Notes under the pieces: generated by a model
The model's input: only the letters and a program-made list of their open reading frames with translations
Told to the model about the DNA's origin: nothing
Database searches by the model: none
NCBI GenBank assembly: GCA_900553055.1
Contig: USBV01000024.1
Coordinates: 1 to 14,925, forward strand
Direction of reading: 5' to 3'
DNA: 14,925 nucleotides
From: an uncultured Phascolarctobacterium sp.
GTDB lineage: Bacteria > Bacillota > Negativicutes > Acidaminococcales > Acidaminococcaceae
Position numbers and translations under genes: made by a program
In this document: positions 1 to 7,607 of the stretch, piece by piece
How positions within the stretch are numbered: position 1 is the stretch's first letter
Layout of the letters: each line of letters starts with the position of its first letter

Positions 1-554
1 ATCACCGCAATGTGGTAGTAGCCCATTTGCACAGCCACCAAAATCACCGTCAAGGAGGCAATGGCAGATACACCTGCTGCCAAGCCGTCCAGACCATCAA
101 TAAGGTTGACCACATTGGTGAAGCTAATCACCCAGAAAACGGTCAGCGGTATGGAAAGATAATCCAAATAAAAATAGCCGCCAAAGGGATTATTGACCCA
201 TTCGATACGAATATCAAAGAGGACCAATACGAAGGCAGCAAAAATCTGCCCCAGCAGCTTTACCTTAGCCGGCAGCTGGTATTTGTCATCCAGCACACCG
301 ACGATGACAATAACCGTGGCACCCACTAGGATACCCACGATGTCCTTAGTCATCTCTAGACTTGCCACTGCGGCAACCATAAAAGCGATATATATAGCCA
401 ATCCACCCAAACGAGGCATAATCTTCTTATGCACCTTGCGATTATCGGGCTTATCAATAGCGCCAATGAGGAAGGCTAATTTTTTAATGTACGGGGTCAA
501 TATGTAGCTCACCAAAGCAGCAAGCAAAAAGGGGAAACCATAAGCACTTAGCAT
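1..554 (-). CDS. wecA: WecA/TagO-type undecaprenyl-phosphate phosphosugar transferase, N-terminal part (partial at window edge)
   Basis: This gene runs off the left edge; about 184 residues are visible. The family (MraY/WecA/TagO) is polytopic and moves a HexNAc-1-phosphate from a UDP-sugar to undecaprenyl phosphate, the first membrane step of cell-wall or surface polysaccharide synthesis. Visible hallmarks are a conserved cytoplasmic stretch with DKPDNRKVHKK and MPRLGG (about residues 34-51), the Asp-Asp pair in VGVLDD (D89/D90) and the NLIDGLDGLAAG motif (N150, D153, D156). Hydrophobic helices separate them. I chose the ATG at 554, with GGAG about 10 nt upstream. An in-frame ATG at 635 has GGGGAAAG in front, but it lies upstream of the transcription start predicted by the promoter at 626-653. 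The DKP...H motifs favour WecA/TagO over MraY. The exact sugar cannot be read from the sequence. Confidence 0.9.
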   Translation of the reverse strand, partial: MLSAYGFPFLLAALVSYILTPYIKKLAFLIGAIDKPDNRKVHKKIMPRLGGLAIYIAFMVAAVASLEMTKDIVGILVGATVIVIVGVLDDKYQLPAKVKLLGQIFAAFVLVLFDIRIEWVNNPFGGYFYLDYLSIPLTVFWVISFTNVVNLIDGLDGLAAGVSAIASLTVILVAVQMGYYHIAV

Positions 555-625
555 TCTATTTTTACTCCAGAATATACACACACCAAAAAAAGTGAATCCA
601 AGCTCGTAAGCTATGCCTTCTATAT

Positions 626-653
626 AGTATATCATCTTTCCCCATGCAGTCAA
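626..653 (-). promoter_or_regulatory. Sigma-70-type promoter of the wecA-like gene
   Basis: Read on the minus strand, TTGACT (648-653) and TATACT (626-631) are separated by 16 nt. This predicts transcription from about position 619 and a leader of about 65 nt before the ATG at 554. The position also argues against translation from the upstream ATG at 635. Confidence 0.55.
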
Positions 654-720
654 TTACTTTTGTTACAAAAAGAACAGAAAAGCGCTCTTTCTTAAAATCC
701 TAAAAGTTTCAGGCTTTTAT

Positions 721-772
721 TTTACAAATCTGTGGAAAAATGATATAACAATTGGTACTATAATATTGAGGA
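721..772 (+). promoter_or_regulatory. Promoter and ribosome binding site of the diguanylate cyclase pseudogene
   Basis: TTTACA (721-726) and TATAAC (744-749) have 17 nt spacing. A second possible -10, TATAAT, lies at 759-764. A Shine-Dalgarno-like TTGAGGA follows at 766-772, 7 nt before an ATA codon at 780 where a start codon would be expected. The expression signals look intact although the gene behind them is not. Confidence 0.5.
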
Positions 773-779
773 TATTTTT

Positions 780-2089
780 ATAAAATATTTCAACAAACGT
801 AGCCTTCTTTACACCTTAATAACGATTATAGTCCTGGTGCTGGTTTCGGGCAGCTTTTATAAGCTAGCTCTGCAGGGGAAGGTGGTGCTCCATAACGGCC
901 TTGGCCTCGAGCAAACCAATGACCACCTGGTGCGTATAGCCCAGCCCATGCGCCGCAATGGCAAGACCATCGCCGTTTTGTATGGCGTGTACATGCCTAG
1001 CCAGCTGCAGTCCATGCTTAAGGAAAATCTTTTTGACAATAGCGCCACCACCTAGCTGGTGTCCAGCTCCGGTGATATAGTGGCTGCTCCCCAAAAAAAG
1101 AGCAGTATCTATACTGTGGAACAGTTCTTTAACGAGGCTGACACCCATATCTCCGATACAGAGCACACTCGCTATTTGGGCGCTCTCCATAATGATCGAC
1201 AGGGCTTTGCTACCTATAAGCACAAGGGTCAGGAGTATCTTATTTCCTTAACTCCCATGGATATGGGTAATTTTAGCACCACTGACCACTCCAGATGGTA
1301 TTTATCTCTGGCCGTCCCCTACGAGCTAGTTGCCAGCCGTGCTCGGGTTAAGATTTTGCAGACCACGGGCTTCTCCCTGGCGTTGCTAGCCATTATCGGC
1401 GCATTGAGCTTTGCCTTCTATCGCAGCAACCAGCAAAAGCGCCAGGAGCTGCAGCAGGCCTACGAGGAGATTCAATCCCTGTACCGCACCATTCCCACCC
1501 CCATTATCCGCTTCCGTATTGAGGATGGTGGCATTGTGCTAAGCGATAACCGCAGCTTTGCTAATTTAGTTGGCTGCCCGCACGAAACCTGCCAGCATCG
1601 CTTCCGTTTCTTTACGAAGCCAGAGTTCATTGAACGCATTTGGGCTCTGCCCGATGGTTCCCATCAAATGGAAATGCTGAATTGTTCGTTAGTGAATCTA
1701 CACAAGGAGCACTGCTCATTATGGACTTAAATAATTTCAAGCAGGTTAACGATAAGTTTGGCCATCAGGCTGGCGATACGGTGCTGGCATCCTTCGCAGA
1801 TATGCTAGTTGAAACATTGCCGAAGACAAGCTTTATCTCCCGCTATGGCGGCGATGAATTCGTTGTCTTCCTGCCCAATGTGAACAGGGAGCAGACCTGC
1901 GAGCTGGCTGGCAAGATTAAGGAAGAGCTAGCTAAGCAGTTCCCACTTTTTGTGAAGACTTGTAATTTCGGCGTTAGCTTCGGTTCGGTATTCTTCCCCG
2001 AGGATGGCAGGGATTGGAATACACTCTTTGCAAAAGTAGATGACATACTGTACGAAAACAAGCGTCTGAACAAGATGGGACAGCACTAA
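780..2089 (+). pseudogene. Decayed membrane sensor diguanylate cyclase (periplasmic sensor, PAS-like region, GGDEF)
   Basis: Stitching the frames gives an N-terminal helix (KYFNKRSLLYTLITIIVLVL), an extracytoplasmic sensor of about 180 residues, a second helix around LALLAIIGALSFAFY (about 1378-1422), a short coiled linker (QQKRQELQQAYEEIQSLYR), a PAS-like stretch, then the core of a GGDEF domain with DLNNFKQVND and RYGGDEF (active-site codons 1847-1861). Such proteins make cyclic di-GMP in response to an external signal. The gene is broken at least three times. The SD at 766-772 is followed by ATA at 780 instead of ATG. An in-frame TAG sits at 1053-1055, where CAG would continue SATT(Q)LVSSSG. 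Between about 1670 and 1700 the reading frame shifts, and the DxLTGLxNR segment that normally opens the GGDEF domain is missing, which suggests an internal deletion. Pieces are open at 744-1052, 1056-1730 and up to 2089. A short product from 1059 or the GGDEF fragment alone is conceivable but unlikely to be active. Confidence 0.85.
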
Positions 2090-2110
2090 AATTAAATATT
2101 GAGCTTAAGC

Positions 2111-2152
2111 AAAAAATAAACCCTGTCGGATTAATTCCGACAGGGATTTTTT
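2111..2152. terminator. Bidirectional intrinsic terminator between the pseudogene and tRNA-Leu(TAG)
   Basis: Perfect 9-bp stem CCCTGTCGG (2121-2129) / CCGACAGGG (2137-2145) with a 7-nt loop. A run of T follows on the plus strand (2147-2152) and a run of A precedes it (2111-2116), so it can stop transcription from both sides. It ends the plus-strand pseudogene and the minus-strand tRNA. Confidence 0.9.
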
Positions 2153-2153
2153 G

Positions 2154-2238
2154 TGGTGCGAGTGACAGGAATCGAACCTGCACGCCGAAAGGCGCTAGAT
2201 CCTAAGTCTAGTGCGTCTGCCAGTTCCGCCACACTCGC
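2154..2238 (-). tRNA. tRNA-Leu (anticodon TAG)
   Basis: Read on the minus strand, an acceptor stem GCGAGTG pairs with CACTCGC followed by an encoded CCA. The D-arm contains TGGCAGACG, the anticodon arm has stem CTAGA/TCTAG with a 7-nt loop CTTAGGA (anticodon TAG), the long variable arm CGCC-TTTC-GGCG is typical of class II tRNALeu, and the T-arm has GTTCGATTC. Total length is 85 nt. It reads CUA and CUN leucine codons. Confidence 0.97.
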
Positions 2239-2279
2239 GTAAAGATGGATTATACGGACCAATCTTGTGTCCGAGATAT

Positions 2280-2308
2280 ATTATACTGAAGAGACTGATT
2301 GGTGTCAA
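2280..2308 (-). promoter_or_regulatory. Consensus promoter of tRNA-Leu(TAG)
   Basis: Minus strand TTGACA (2303-2308) and TATAAT (2280-2285) with exactly 17 nt between them, a full match to the sigma-70/sigma-A consensus. Transcription should start near 2273, about 35 nt upstream of the mature tRNA 5' end. Confidence 0.9.
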
Positions 2309-2357
2309 GCAAAGTTTATACTAGCCATAACAAGCCAGCCTATGCCAAGCATTCTAA

Positions 2358-3347
2358 TTAGCCATTATAGCCACGGGGATGGCCCTTGTGCCATTTCCAG
2401 GCAGTGCTAATAACCTCGTCCACACTGCTGTGCTGGGGCACCCAGCCCAGCTCTCTGCGAATCTTTTCCGAAGAAGCAATGAGCACGGCAGGGTCGCCGG
2501 CGCGGCGCGTCTCCTCAACAACAGTGAAATCCACTGCCGTAATCTTTTTCGCAGAATCAATCATCTGGCGCACGCTAAAGCCATTCTCGCTGCCCAAATT
2601 ATACACGCGGCTGGTGCCACCCTTTAACAGATGCTCCAAAGCCAGCACATGCGCCCGAGCCAAGTCGCACACATGGATATAGTCGCGAATGCAGGTGCCG
2701 TCCTCGGTGGGATAATCGGTGCCAAAAATTGCTACCTGCTTGCGCACGCCCTGAGCCGTCTTCAAAATCAAAGGGATCAAATGGCTTTCAGGGTTGTGGT
2801 CCTCGCCAATATCACGCGTGGGAGATGCACCGGCAGCGTTAAAATAGCGCAGTGCCACATAACGCATATCATAGGCCATATCGTAATCGGCCAGCATTTT
2901 TTCAATCATCAGCTTGCTGCGACCATACACATTAGTGGGCGCGAGCTTGCTATCCTCAGTAATAGGCACCTGCTCAGGCTCGCCGTACACTGCTGCTGTG
3001 GACGAAAAAACAATTCTATCCACGCCTGCACCACGCATTGCCTCTAACAAATGTAGGCTTCCCTCCACATTATTAAAATAATACTTGCTGGGATTGGTCA
3101 TGGACTCGCCCACAAGGCTGGAAGCCGCAAAATGAATTACGGCATCAATCTTAAACTGCTCCATAATGTGCTTGGCAAATCGCACATCATGAATATCGCC
3201 CTCCACGAGCTGCACATCCTCGGGCACAGCCTCCTCATGCCCGGTGGAAAAATTATCATACACAATGGGAGTGTAACCGCTTTTTTGCAGCTCCTCCACT
3301 ACATGGGAGCCAATATAACCAGCGCCACCTGTAACAAGAATATTCAT
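2358..3347 (-). CDS. galE: UDP-glucose 4-epimerase
   Basis: Cytoplasmic short-chain dehydrogenase/reductase-fold enzyme that interconverts UDP-glucose and UDP-galactose (sometimes also the GlcNAc/GalNAc pair) using tightly bound NAD. At 329 residues it has the family's usual length. Visible motifs are the NAD-binding TGGAGYIGSH (6-15), the VIHFAA segment (about 70-75), SST (115-117) with the catalytic Ser/Thr, and the YxxxK pair Y141/K145. The 25-residue spacing from S116 to Y141 matches characterised GalE. The C-terminal substrate region includes VYNLGSENGFSV. The ATG at 3347 is preceded by GAGG at a suitable distance. It lies 69 nt downstream of the phosphomannomutase gene on the same strand with no terminator that works in that direction, so co-transcription is likely. 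Both genes feed nucleotide-sugar supply for surface glycans. Confidence 0.96.
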   Translation of the reverse strand: MNILVTGGAGYIGSHVVEELQKSGYTPIVYDNFSTGHEEAVPEDVQLVEGDIHDVRFAKHIMEQFKIDAVIHFAASSLVGESMTNPSKYYFNNVEGSLHLLEAMRGAGVDRIVFSSTAAVYGEPEQVPITEDSKLAPTNVYGRSKLMIEKMLADYDMAYDMRYVALRYFNAAGASPTRDIGEDHNPESHLIPLILKTAQGVRKQVAIFGTDYPTEDGTCIRDYIHVCDLARAHVLALEHLLKGGTSRVYNLGSENGFSVRQMIDSAKKITAVDFTVVEETRRAGDPAVLIASSEKIRRELGWVPQHSSVDEVISTAWKWHKGHPRGYNG

Positions 3348-3377
3348 TTTTATACCTCGATTTATTAATATTAGCTA

Positions 3378-3407
3378 GCGACGACCTCGCAGCCGTCGCC
3401 TTTTTTT
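3378..3407 (+). terminator. Orphan plus-strand terminator-like hairpin between galE and the mutase gene
   Basis: GCGACG (3378-3383) pairs with CGTCGC (3394-3399) around a 10-nt loop and is followed by seven T (3401-3407). This is the layout of an intrinsic terminator for plus-strand transcription, yet both flanking genes are on the minus strand. In the minus direction no T-run follows the stem, so it should not separate galE from the upstream gene. Confidence 0.45.
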
Positions 3408-3416
3408 ACTACAAGC

Positions 3417-4790
3417 TTATGCCTCTTCGCCACCGATAATAGCCAAAAGCTCCTCGGTTTTTGCGGCCATCAGCTCCTTGTCGCCTCTGGTTTCTACGTT
3501 TAAGCGCATAACAGGCTCGGTATTGGAAACACGCACATTAAAGCGCCAGGTTTCATAAGCCACGCTCAAGCCATCCAGATGGTCCTGCTCACCATCAGCA
3601 TAGCGCTTGCCCAGCTCTGCCAAAACTGCGGCAGAATCGGCCACCTTGCGGTTGATTTCGCCACTGCAGGGATACATTGCTACGCGCTCGCCCACCAGCT
3701 CGGACAGAGTTTTGCCGCTGCGACAAATGAGCTCAGTAACCAGCAGCCAAGGAATCATACCGCTGTCGCAGCAGGAGAAGTCGCGGAAATAATGATGGGC
3801 GCTCATCTCGCCACCGTATAGCACGTCGTTATTGCGCATGCACTCCTTCATAAAGGCATGACCGCTCTTGCAGCGCACGGGCACACCGCCGTCACGCTCC
3901 AGGATAGCCTCGGTGTTCCAGGTCAGGCGCGGGTCGAACATAATCTTGGCACCGGGCTCCTTGAGCAGGAAGACCTCGGCCAAAAGGCCAACAATATAAT
4001 AACCCTCGATAAAATCAGCCTTCTCATCAAAGAGGAAGCAGCGGTCAAAGTCGCCATCCCAAGCAATACCCAAATCAGCGCCACTCTCACGCACTACCTT
4101 TGCAGTTGCTTCACGGTTGGGCATGAGCAGGGGATTGGGCACACCATTGGGGAAGGTGCCATCCGGAGTATCATTTAAAGTAATAAATTCAAAGGGCAAA
4201 TGCTTAGCCAGCTCCTTTAAGATGGGGCCTGCACCGCCATTGCCAGGATTGGCCACAATTTTCATCGGCTTCAGCGCCTTCAAATCCACATAGCCCAAAA
4301 GATGCTTGATATAAGCAGGCACAATATCAACCTTTTCTACTTCACCCATTATTTTACCGGGCACCAGATGATGGGGCATATCACTAGATGCAGCCACCAT
4401 TTCGCCAATCTCCTTGAGGCCTGTATCCGCACTAATCGGACGAGCATCGCGGCGCACTAGCTTCATGCCATTGTATTCCTTAGGATTGTGGCTAGCGGTA
4501 ACCATAATACCGCCATCTGCCTTTAAATGAGCAGTGGCAAAATAAATCATTTCGGTGCCGCATTGTCCGATATCAATAACCTTGGTGCCGCCATGGCGCA
4601 AGCCTTCGGTGAGCGCTGCTACAATCGCAGGGCCGCTTAGGCGAATATCATGACCCACTACCACGGTTTCTGCTGCAAACATCGCTGAAAAAATTCTGCC
4701 CACACGATAAGCCATCTCTTCGTTAACCTCGGTGGGATATACGCCACGCACATCATAAGCCTTAAATGCTTTGTTGGTAAATTCCATCAT
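3417..4790 (-). CDS. Phosphomannomutase/phosphoglucomutase (alpha-D-phosphohexomutase family)
   Basis: Cytoplasmic enzyme that interconverts hexose 6-phosphate and hexose 1-phosphate, giving mannose-1-P and/or glucose-1-P for nucleotide-sugar synthesis. Four diagnostic elements appear in order: TASHNP (98-103) with the phosphoserine S100, the Mg-binding DGDFDR loop (245-250), the sugar-specificity GEMS motif (327-330) followed by HHYFRD, and the C-terminal phosphate-binding RVSNTEPVMR. GEMSAHHYFRD is typical of dual PMM/PGM enzymes rather than PNGM or PAGM. Length is 457 residues, normal for the family. I placed the start at the ATG at 4790 because AAAGGAG lies 6 nt upstream. An in-frame ATG at 4832 would add a 14-residue tail with no SD. 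It probably forms an operon with galE downstream. Confidence 0.94.
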   Translation of the reverse strand: MMEFTNKAFKAYDVRGVYPTEVNEEMAYRVGRIFSAMFAAETVVVGHDIRLSGPAIVAALTEGLRHGGTKVIDIGQCGTEMIYFATAHLKADGGIMVTASHNPKEYNGMKLVRRDARPISADTGLKEIGEMVAASSDMPHHLVPGKIMGEVEKVDIVPAYIKHLLGYVDLKALKPMKIVANPGNGGAGPILKELAKHLPFEFITLNDTPDGTFPNGVPNPLLMPNREATAKVVRESGADLGIAWDGDFDRCFLFDEKADFIEGYYIVGLLAEVFLLKEPGAKIMFDPRLTWNTEAILERDGGVPVRCKSGHAFMKECMRNNDVLYGGEMSAHHYFRDFSCCDSGMIPWLLVTELICRSGKTLSELVGERVAMYPCSGEINRKVADSAAVLAELGKRYADGEQDHLDGLSVAYETWRFNVRVSNTEPVMRLNVETRGDKELMAAKTEELLAIIGGEEA

Positions 4791-4812
4791 TATAGTCTCC
4801 TTTATAAGTTTA

Positions 4813-4842
4813 TTTATACTACCCTCAGACAATACACAGTAA
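4813..4842 (-). promoter_or_regulatory. Possible promoter of the mutase-galE operon
   Basis: Minus strand TATAAA (4813-4818) lies about 23 nt upstream of the ATG at 4790. The best -35 is a poor TTACTG (4837-4842) at 18 nt spacing. A promoter is expected here because a terminator closes the gene upstream, but this exact placement is weak. Confidence 0.3.
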
Positions 4843-4863
4843 TTAGTTCATATTATTCTGCAC

Positions 4864-4892
4864 AAAAAAAGAAAATCCTGCCTTAAGCAGGA
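4864..4892 (-). terminator. Intrinsic terminator of the DUF401 permease gene
   Basis: Stem TCCTGC (4876-4881) / GCAGGA (4887-4892) with a 5-nt loop. Read on the minus strand it is followed by TTTTCTTTTTTT. It lies 12 nt after the stop codon of the permease gene and separates it from the mutase-galE pair. Confidence 0.88.
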
Positions 4893-4904
4893 CTTTCTCA
4901 CTAT

Positions 4905-6122
4905 TTACCAAGTAAAATATGAATAGACACTAAACACTGTCAAAATAATGATCTCACACAGCAAAATGGGCTGCAGTGTTTTAAAGAAGTTGGACTTAAA
5001 ATAATCCACCGTTACTACAAGGCACATATGGGTTGGTGTTAGCATTTGTCCGGCAACGCCAAAGGCCATCGCCACACCTGCCAAATTTAAATTACCCATC
5101 GCCATGGCAGCCACAATCGGCATTACAATCGCAACATGACCCTGACTCATGCCCGTCAACACACCAATAATAAAGCTTACGCAGCCAATAATCACCGGCA
5201 CCGGTAAGGGCGAGCTTTGGAAGGCCACTACAATTTCATTAAGCACATTGGTAACAGTCAAAATTTGGATAAAATACAGGATGCAAATAACGTTGAAGAA
5301 CATTTTCATATCCAGCGCACCCAGCACAATCTCTTTAAGATTAACTGAGCGTTTGGTAAATTGCAGCACAAAAAATAGTCCCACAGTTACCACGCCCATG
5401 CCCACGGAGGCATTCATATTACAAAAAACAACGAGCACAAAGGTCAAGACCACAGGAGACAAGCTCAGCCACAAATCCTGTGTGTTTTGCTCCTGCTCTT
5501 GCTTATCCTCCTGAAAACCAGTCATGCCATCTGTTTTAATAGGCGTAATGAGCACCAGCCAACCGGCAACAAAGGCCAACACTGTGAGCCAACACAAATG
5601 CATAATAAAGTCGCTATAGGAAACACCCGCGATATTGCAGGCCATAATCATACCAGGAATAATGGGGCTGGAAAATTCAAAAATATGACGGAACCAAAAG
5701 TTGATGGCCGCCCGATGCTCCTGCGTCAAAGGCAGCTCCTTGCTAGCCTCCTCCACAATGGGAGCACTAAAGCGTGCACCGCCCAGCGAGGGCAGAAGTC
5801 CCAAAAAGGCCGGCATGACTGCCAGCGTCACCTTGGTGCTGGAAAAGATGCGTTGCAAAGCATGCACCATCCCCGCCAAGGCGCCACTCGTGCGCAGCTC
5901 AATTTCTAAGCACATCACAAAATAAAGCGCAAAAAGAATATCGTAGGTGCGGCTCATCGTCAGCGTTTCGGTAAAGCCCTGCCACAGATAGTGCAGGCTG
6001 GGCGTTTTCATAACCCAAATAAAAAGGCCGCCCACAAGCATGCAGGGGCCAATGGGAACATGGCGCCGCAGCAAAATAATAATCAAGGCCATAGCAATGG
6101 CTAGAAGTAAGAATATATTCAT
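4905..6122 (-). CDS. DUF401 (TIGR00529-like) family integral membrane permease
   Basis: About 405 residues, almost entirely hydrophobic, with roughly ten predicted membrane helices. The architecture resembles ion-transporter-superfamily secondary carriers. Recognisable DUF401 features are the GLLPSLGGARFSAPIVEEAS segment in the first half, FWFRHIFEFSSPIIPG shortly after, and the repeat-related stretch LTGMSQGHVAIVMPI near the C-terminus. A polar loop rich in Asp, Glu and Gln (EDKQEQEQNTQD) separates the two halves. The substrate of this family is not known to me. I prefer the ATG at 6122, which has AGGG 9 nt upstream, over the ATG at 6131, which directly abuts that AGGG. The gene is monocistronic, with its own terminator, and is divergent from the ATPase gene. 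There is no link to the defence pair other than proximity. Confidence 0.85.
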   Translation of the reverse strand: MNIFLLLAIAMALIIILLRRHVPIGPCMLVGGLFIWVMKTPSLHYLWQGFTETLTMSRTYDILFALYFVMCLEIELRTSGALAGMVHALQRIFSSTKVTLAVMPAFLGLLPSLGGARFSAPIVEEASKELPLTQEHRAAINFWFRHIFEFSSPIIPGMIMACNIAGVSYSDFIMHLCWLTVLAFVAGWLVLITPIKTDGMTGFQEDKQEQEQNTQDLWLSLSPVVLTFVLVVFCNMNASVGMGVVTVGLFFVLQFTKRSVNLKEIVLGALDMKMFFNVICILYFIQILTVTNVLNEIVVAFQSSPLPVPVIIGCVSFIIGVLTGMSQGHVAIVMPIVAAMAMGNLNLAGVAMAFGVAGQMLTPTHMCLVVTVDYFKSNFFKTLQPILLCEIIILTVFSVYSYFTW

Positions 6123-6184
6123 AAAACTCATCCCTATCTATAAAATAAGATTAAAAAGCTACTCTAAGCTAGCGTAGCTCGCTT

Positions 6185-6214
6185 ATTATAACACTATTTT
6201 GCATTTTTGCCCAA
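6185..6214 (-). promoter_or_regulatory. Probable promoter of the DUF401 permease gene
   Basis: Minus strand -10 TATAAT (6185-6190) with a weak -35 TTGGGC (6209-6214) at 18 nt spacing. The -10 is perfect and sits about 63 nt upstream of the chosen ATG. It is arranged back to back with the promoter of the plus-strand ATPase gene. Confidence 0.5.
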
Positions 6215-6232
6215 TATTTGTCAGAAAAAAGC

Positions 6233-6286
6233 TTATCGCAGCCACTATTTAGAGGTATAATGTTAATAAAGAAACATATGCGGAGG
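6233..6286 (+). promoter_or_regulatory. Promoter and ribosome binding site of the ATPase-HNH operon
   Basis: A perfect -10 TATAAT (6256-6261) has only a poor -35 (TTATCG, 6233-6238, 17 nt away), so basal activity may be low or activator-dependent. A strong SD GGAGG (6282-6286) lies 7 nt before the ATG at 6294. Confidence 0.5.
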
Positions 6287-6293
6287 CGAGAAG

Positions 6294-7607
6294 ATGCAGA
6301 TAGACAAATTAAAGCTGAAAAACTTTCGTTGCTACGATGAATTAGAGATTGATTTTGAGCCCAAGCTCACTGTTATAGTTGGCGAAAACGGCAAGGGTAA
6401 AACTGCTATTTTCGACGCCTTAGCTATCGGTCTGGAGCCCTATCTGCGCTGCTTTAAGGTTGCCGGCAAGCATATTTCTCCTAAGGATGTGCGTCGTGTG
6501 CCCGTTTATCAAAAGGATGGCAAGCATATTGAAGCCATGCGCAGCCAATACCCTGTTGAAATTACGCTGGAAGGACAGGTTCGTGGCGAACATATTCGCT
6601 GCAGCAAAACTGTTAGCACGACTAACGCCCAGGAAGAGATAGCGGAGGATTTGCTAGCGCGCGGCCAAAGCCTGTGCACCGCCCTAAGCGAGAATGAGCA
6701 AACGCTGTTACCCGCCTTTGCCTACTACGGCACTGCCCGCATGTGGGTTGATAGCAGCCTTATGGAAGGCGACCAGCGAGAGTTAGACGAGCGCATTATT
6801 GGCTATAAGGAATGCTTGGAGCCCTCCAGCTCTTATAATACCTTCGGTCGTTGGTTTAAGCAGCTAAGCGAAAGGGCAGTGCAGCACCAAGCTTGCGCTA
6901 CAGGCGCCGCTGCTCAGCTAGTGCAAAAGGCTGTGCAGCAGGCTATTGATGCTTGCCTTGAGAGCACGGGCTTTCATGATTTATATTATAATTTTGAATT
7001 AGGCTGCTTCGTTATTAATCATCCCGATGTGGGCGAAATGATTGTGGATGATTTAAGTGATGGCTTCCGCAGTATTTTGAGCATGGTGGCCGATTTAGCC
7101 TATCGCATGGTACGCCTCAATCCCCAGCTAGGTGCCGACGCTGTGGTAGGCACTCCAGGTGTGGTTTTGATTGACGAAATCGATATGCATTTGCATCCCC
7201 TGTGGCAGCAAACAGTGCTGCTGGATATGCAGCGCGCCTTCCCCAACGTGCAATTTATTGTAACCACCCACAGCCCGCAAGTGCTGAGCAGTGTGCCCGC
7301 CGAAAGCGTGCGTGTGCTGGTTTGGGGGCGCAGCTTTGAAGGAGTGCGCCGCGTTAGCTTCACCATGGGCGCATCCAGTGCCCAAATTTTGCAGGATATC
7401 CAAAACGTTACCCTGCGCTCCGAGCGCTTGCCCATCGTGCAAAGCCTCAAGCGTTATTTGGAGCTGGTTAGCGAAGATAAATGGGATAGTGAAGAAGCGC
7501 TCACTCTGCGCAAGCAGCTGGATGCCTGGTCCAACGGCAACGAGCCGGCCTTGCTAAGGGCGGATATGGATATCCGTATGCGCAAATTCCGGAGGCAGCG
7601 CTCATGA
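6294..7607 (+). CDS. ptuA: AAA/ABC-type ATPase, PtuA-like component of a Septu-like anti-phage system
   Basis: 437-residue cytoplasmic ATPase of the SMC/RecF/OLD-related class. The N-terminus has the typical IDKLKLKNFRCYDELEIDF strand followed by Walker A GENGKGKT (30-37). The middle carries LPAFAYYGTARMW and a GYKECLEPSSSYNTFGRWF segment that I associate with ATPases paired with TIGR02646 HNH proteins. Then come an ABC-signature-like LSDGFRS (254-260), Walker B VVLIDEID (290-297) with the H-L-H-P that follows, and the switch histidine in TTHSP (324-328). The C-terminus ends in a charged helix. There is no TOPRIM domain, which separates it from OLD nucleases. Its stop overlaps the HNH start in ATGA, so the two should be made at fixed ratio and act as a complex. 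In studied PtuAB systems the ATPase controls the partner nuclease after phage sensing. The role here is inferred from family and pairing. Confidence 0.85.
   Translation: MQIDKLKLKNFRCYDELEIDFEPKLTVIVGENGKGKTAIFDALAIGLEPYLRCFKVAGKHISPKDVRRVPVYQKDGKHIEAMRSQYPVEITLEGQVRGEHIRCSKTVSTTNAQEEIAEDLLARGQSLCTALSENEQTLLPAFAYYGTARMWVDSSLMEGDQRELDERIIGYKECLEPSSSYNTFGRWFKQLSERAVQHQACATGAAAQLVQKAVQQAIDACLESTGFHDLYYNFELGCFVINHPDVGEMIVDDLSDGFRSILSMVADLAYRMVRLNPQLGADAVVGTPGVVLIDEIDMHLHPLWQQTVLLDMQRAFPNVQFIVTTHSPQVLSSVPAESVRVLVWGRSFEGVRRVSFTMGASSAQILQDIQNVTLRSERLPIVQSLKRYLELVSEDKWDSEEALTLRKQLDAWSNGNEPALLRADMDIRMRKFRRQRS

Noticed and set aside
12..507. Two overlapping plus-strand open frames at the left edge
   Set aside because: They are the complement of the WecA-like gene, whose motifs are unambiguous on the minus strand.
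2154..2238. tRNA-Leu as an integration site
   Set aside because: No repeated copy of the tRNA 3' end, integrase or phage gene was found in the window.
4791..4832. Longer start for the phosphohexomutase
   Set aside because: The 14-residue extension has no SD, while the ATG at 4790 has AAAGGAG at optimal spacing and matches the family's usual N-terminus.
6132..6293. Possible retron non-coding RNA upstream of the ATPase gene
   Set aside because: The gap is about 160 nt and is used by two divergent promoters. I see no long inverted repeat, and no reverse transcriptase gene lies nearby.
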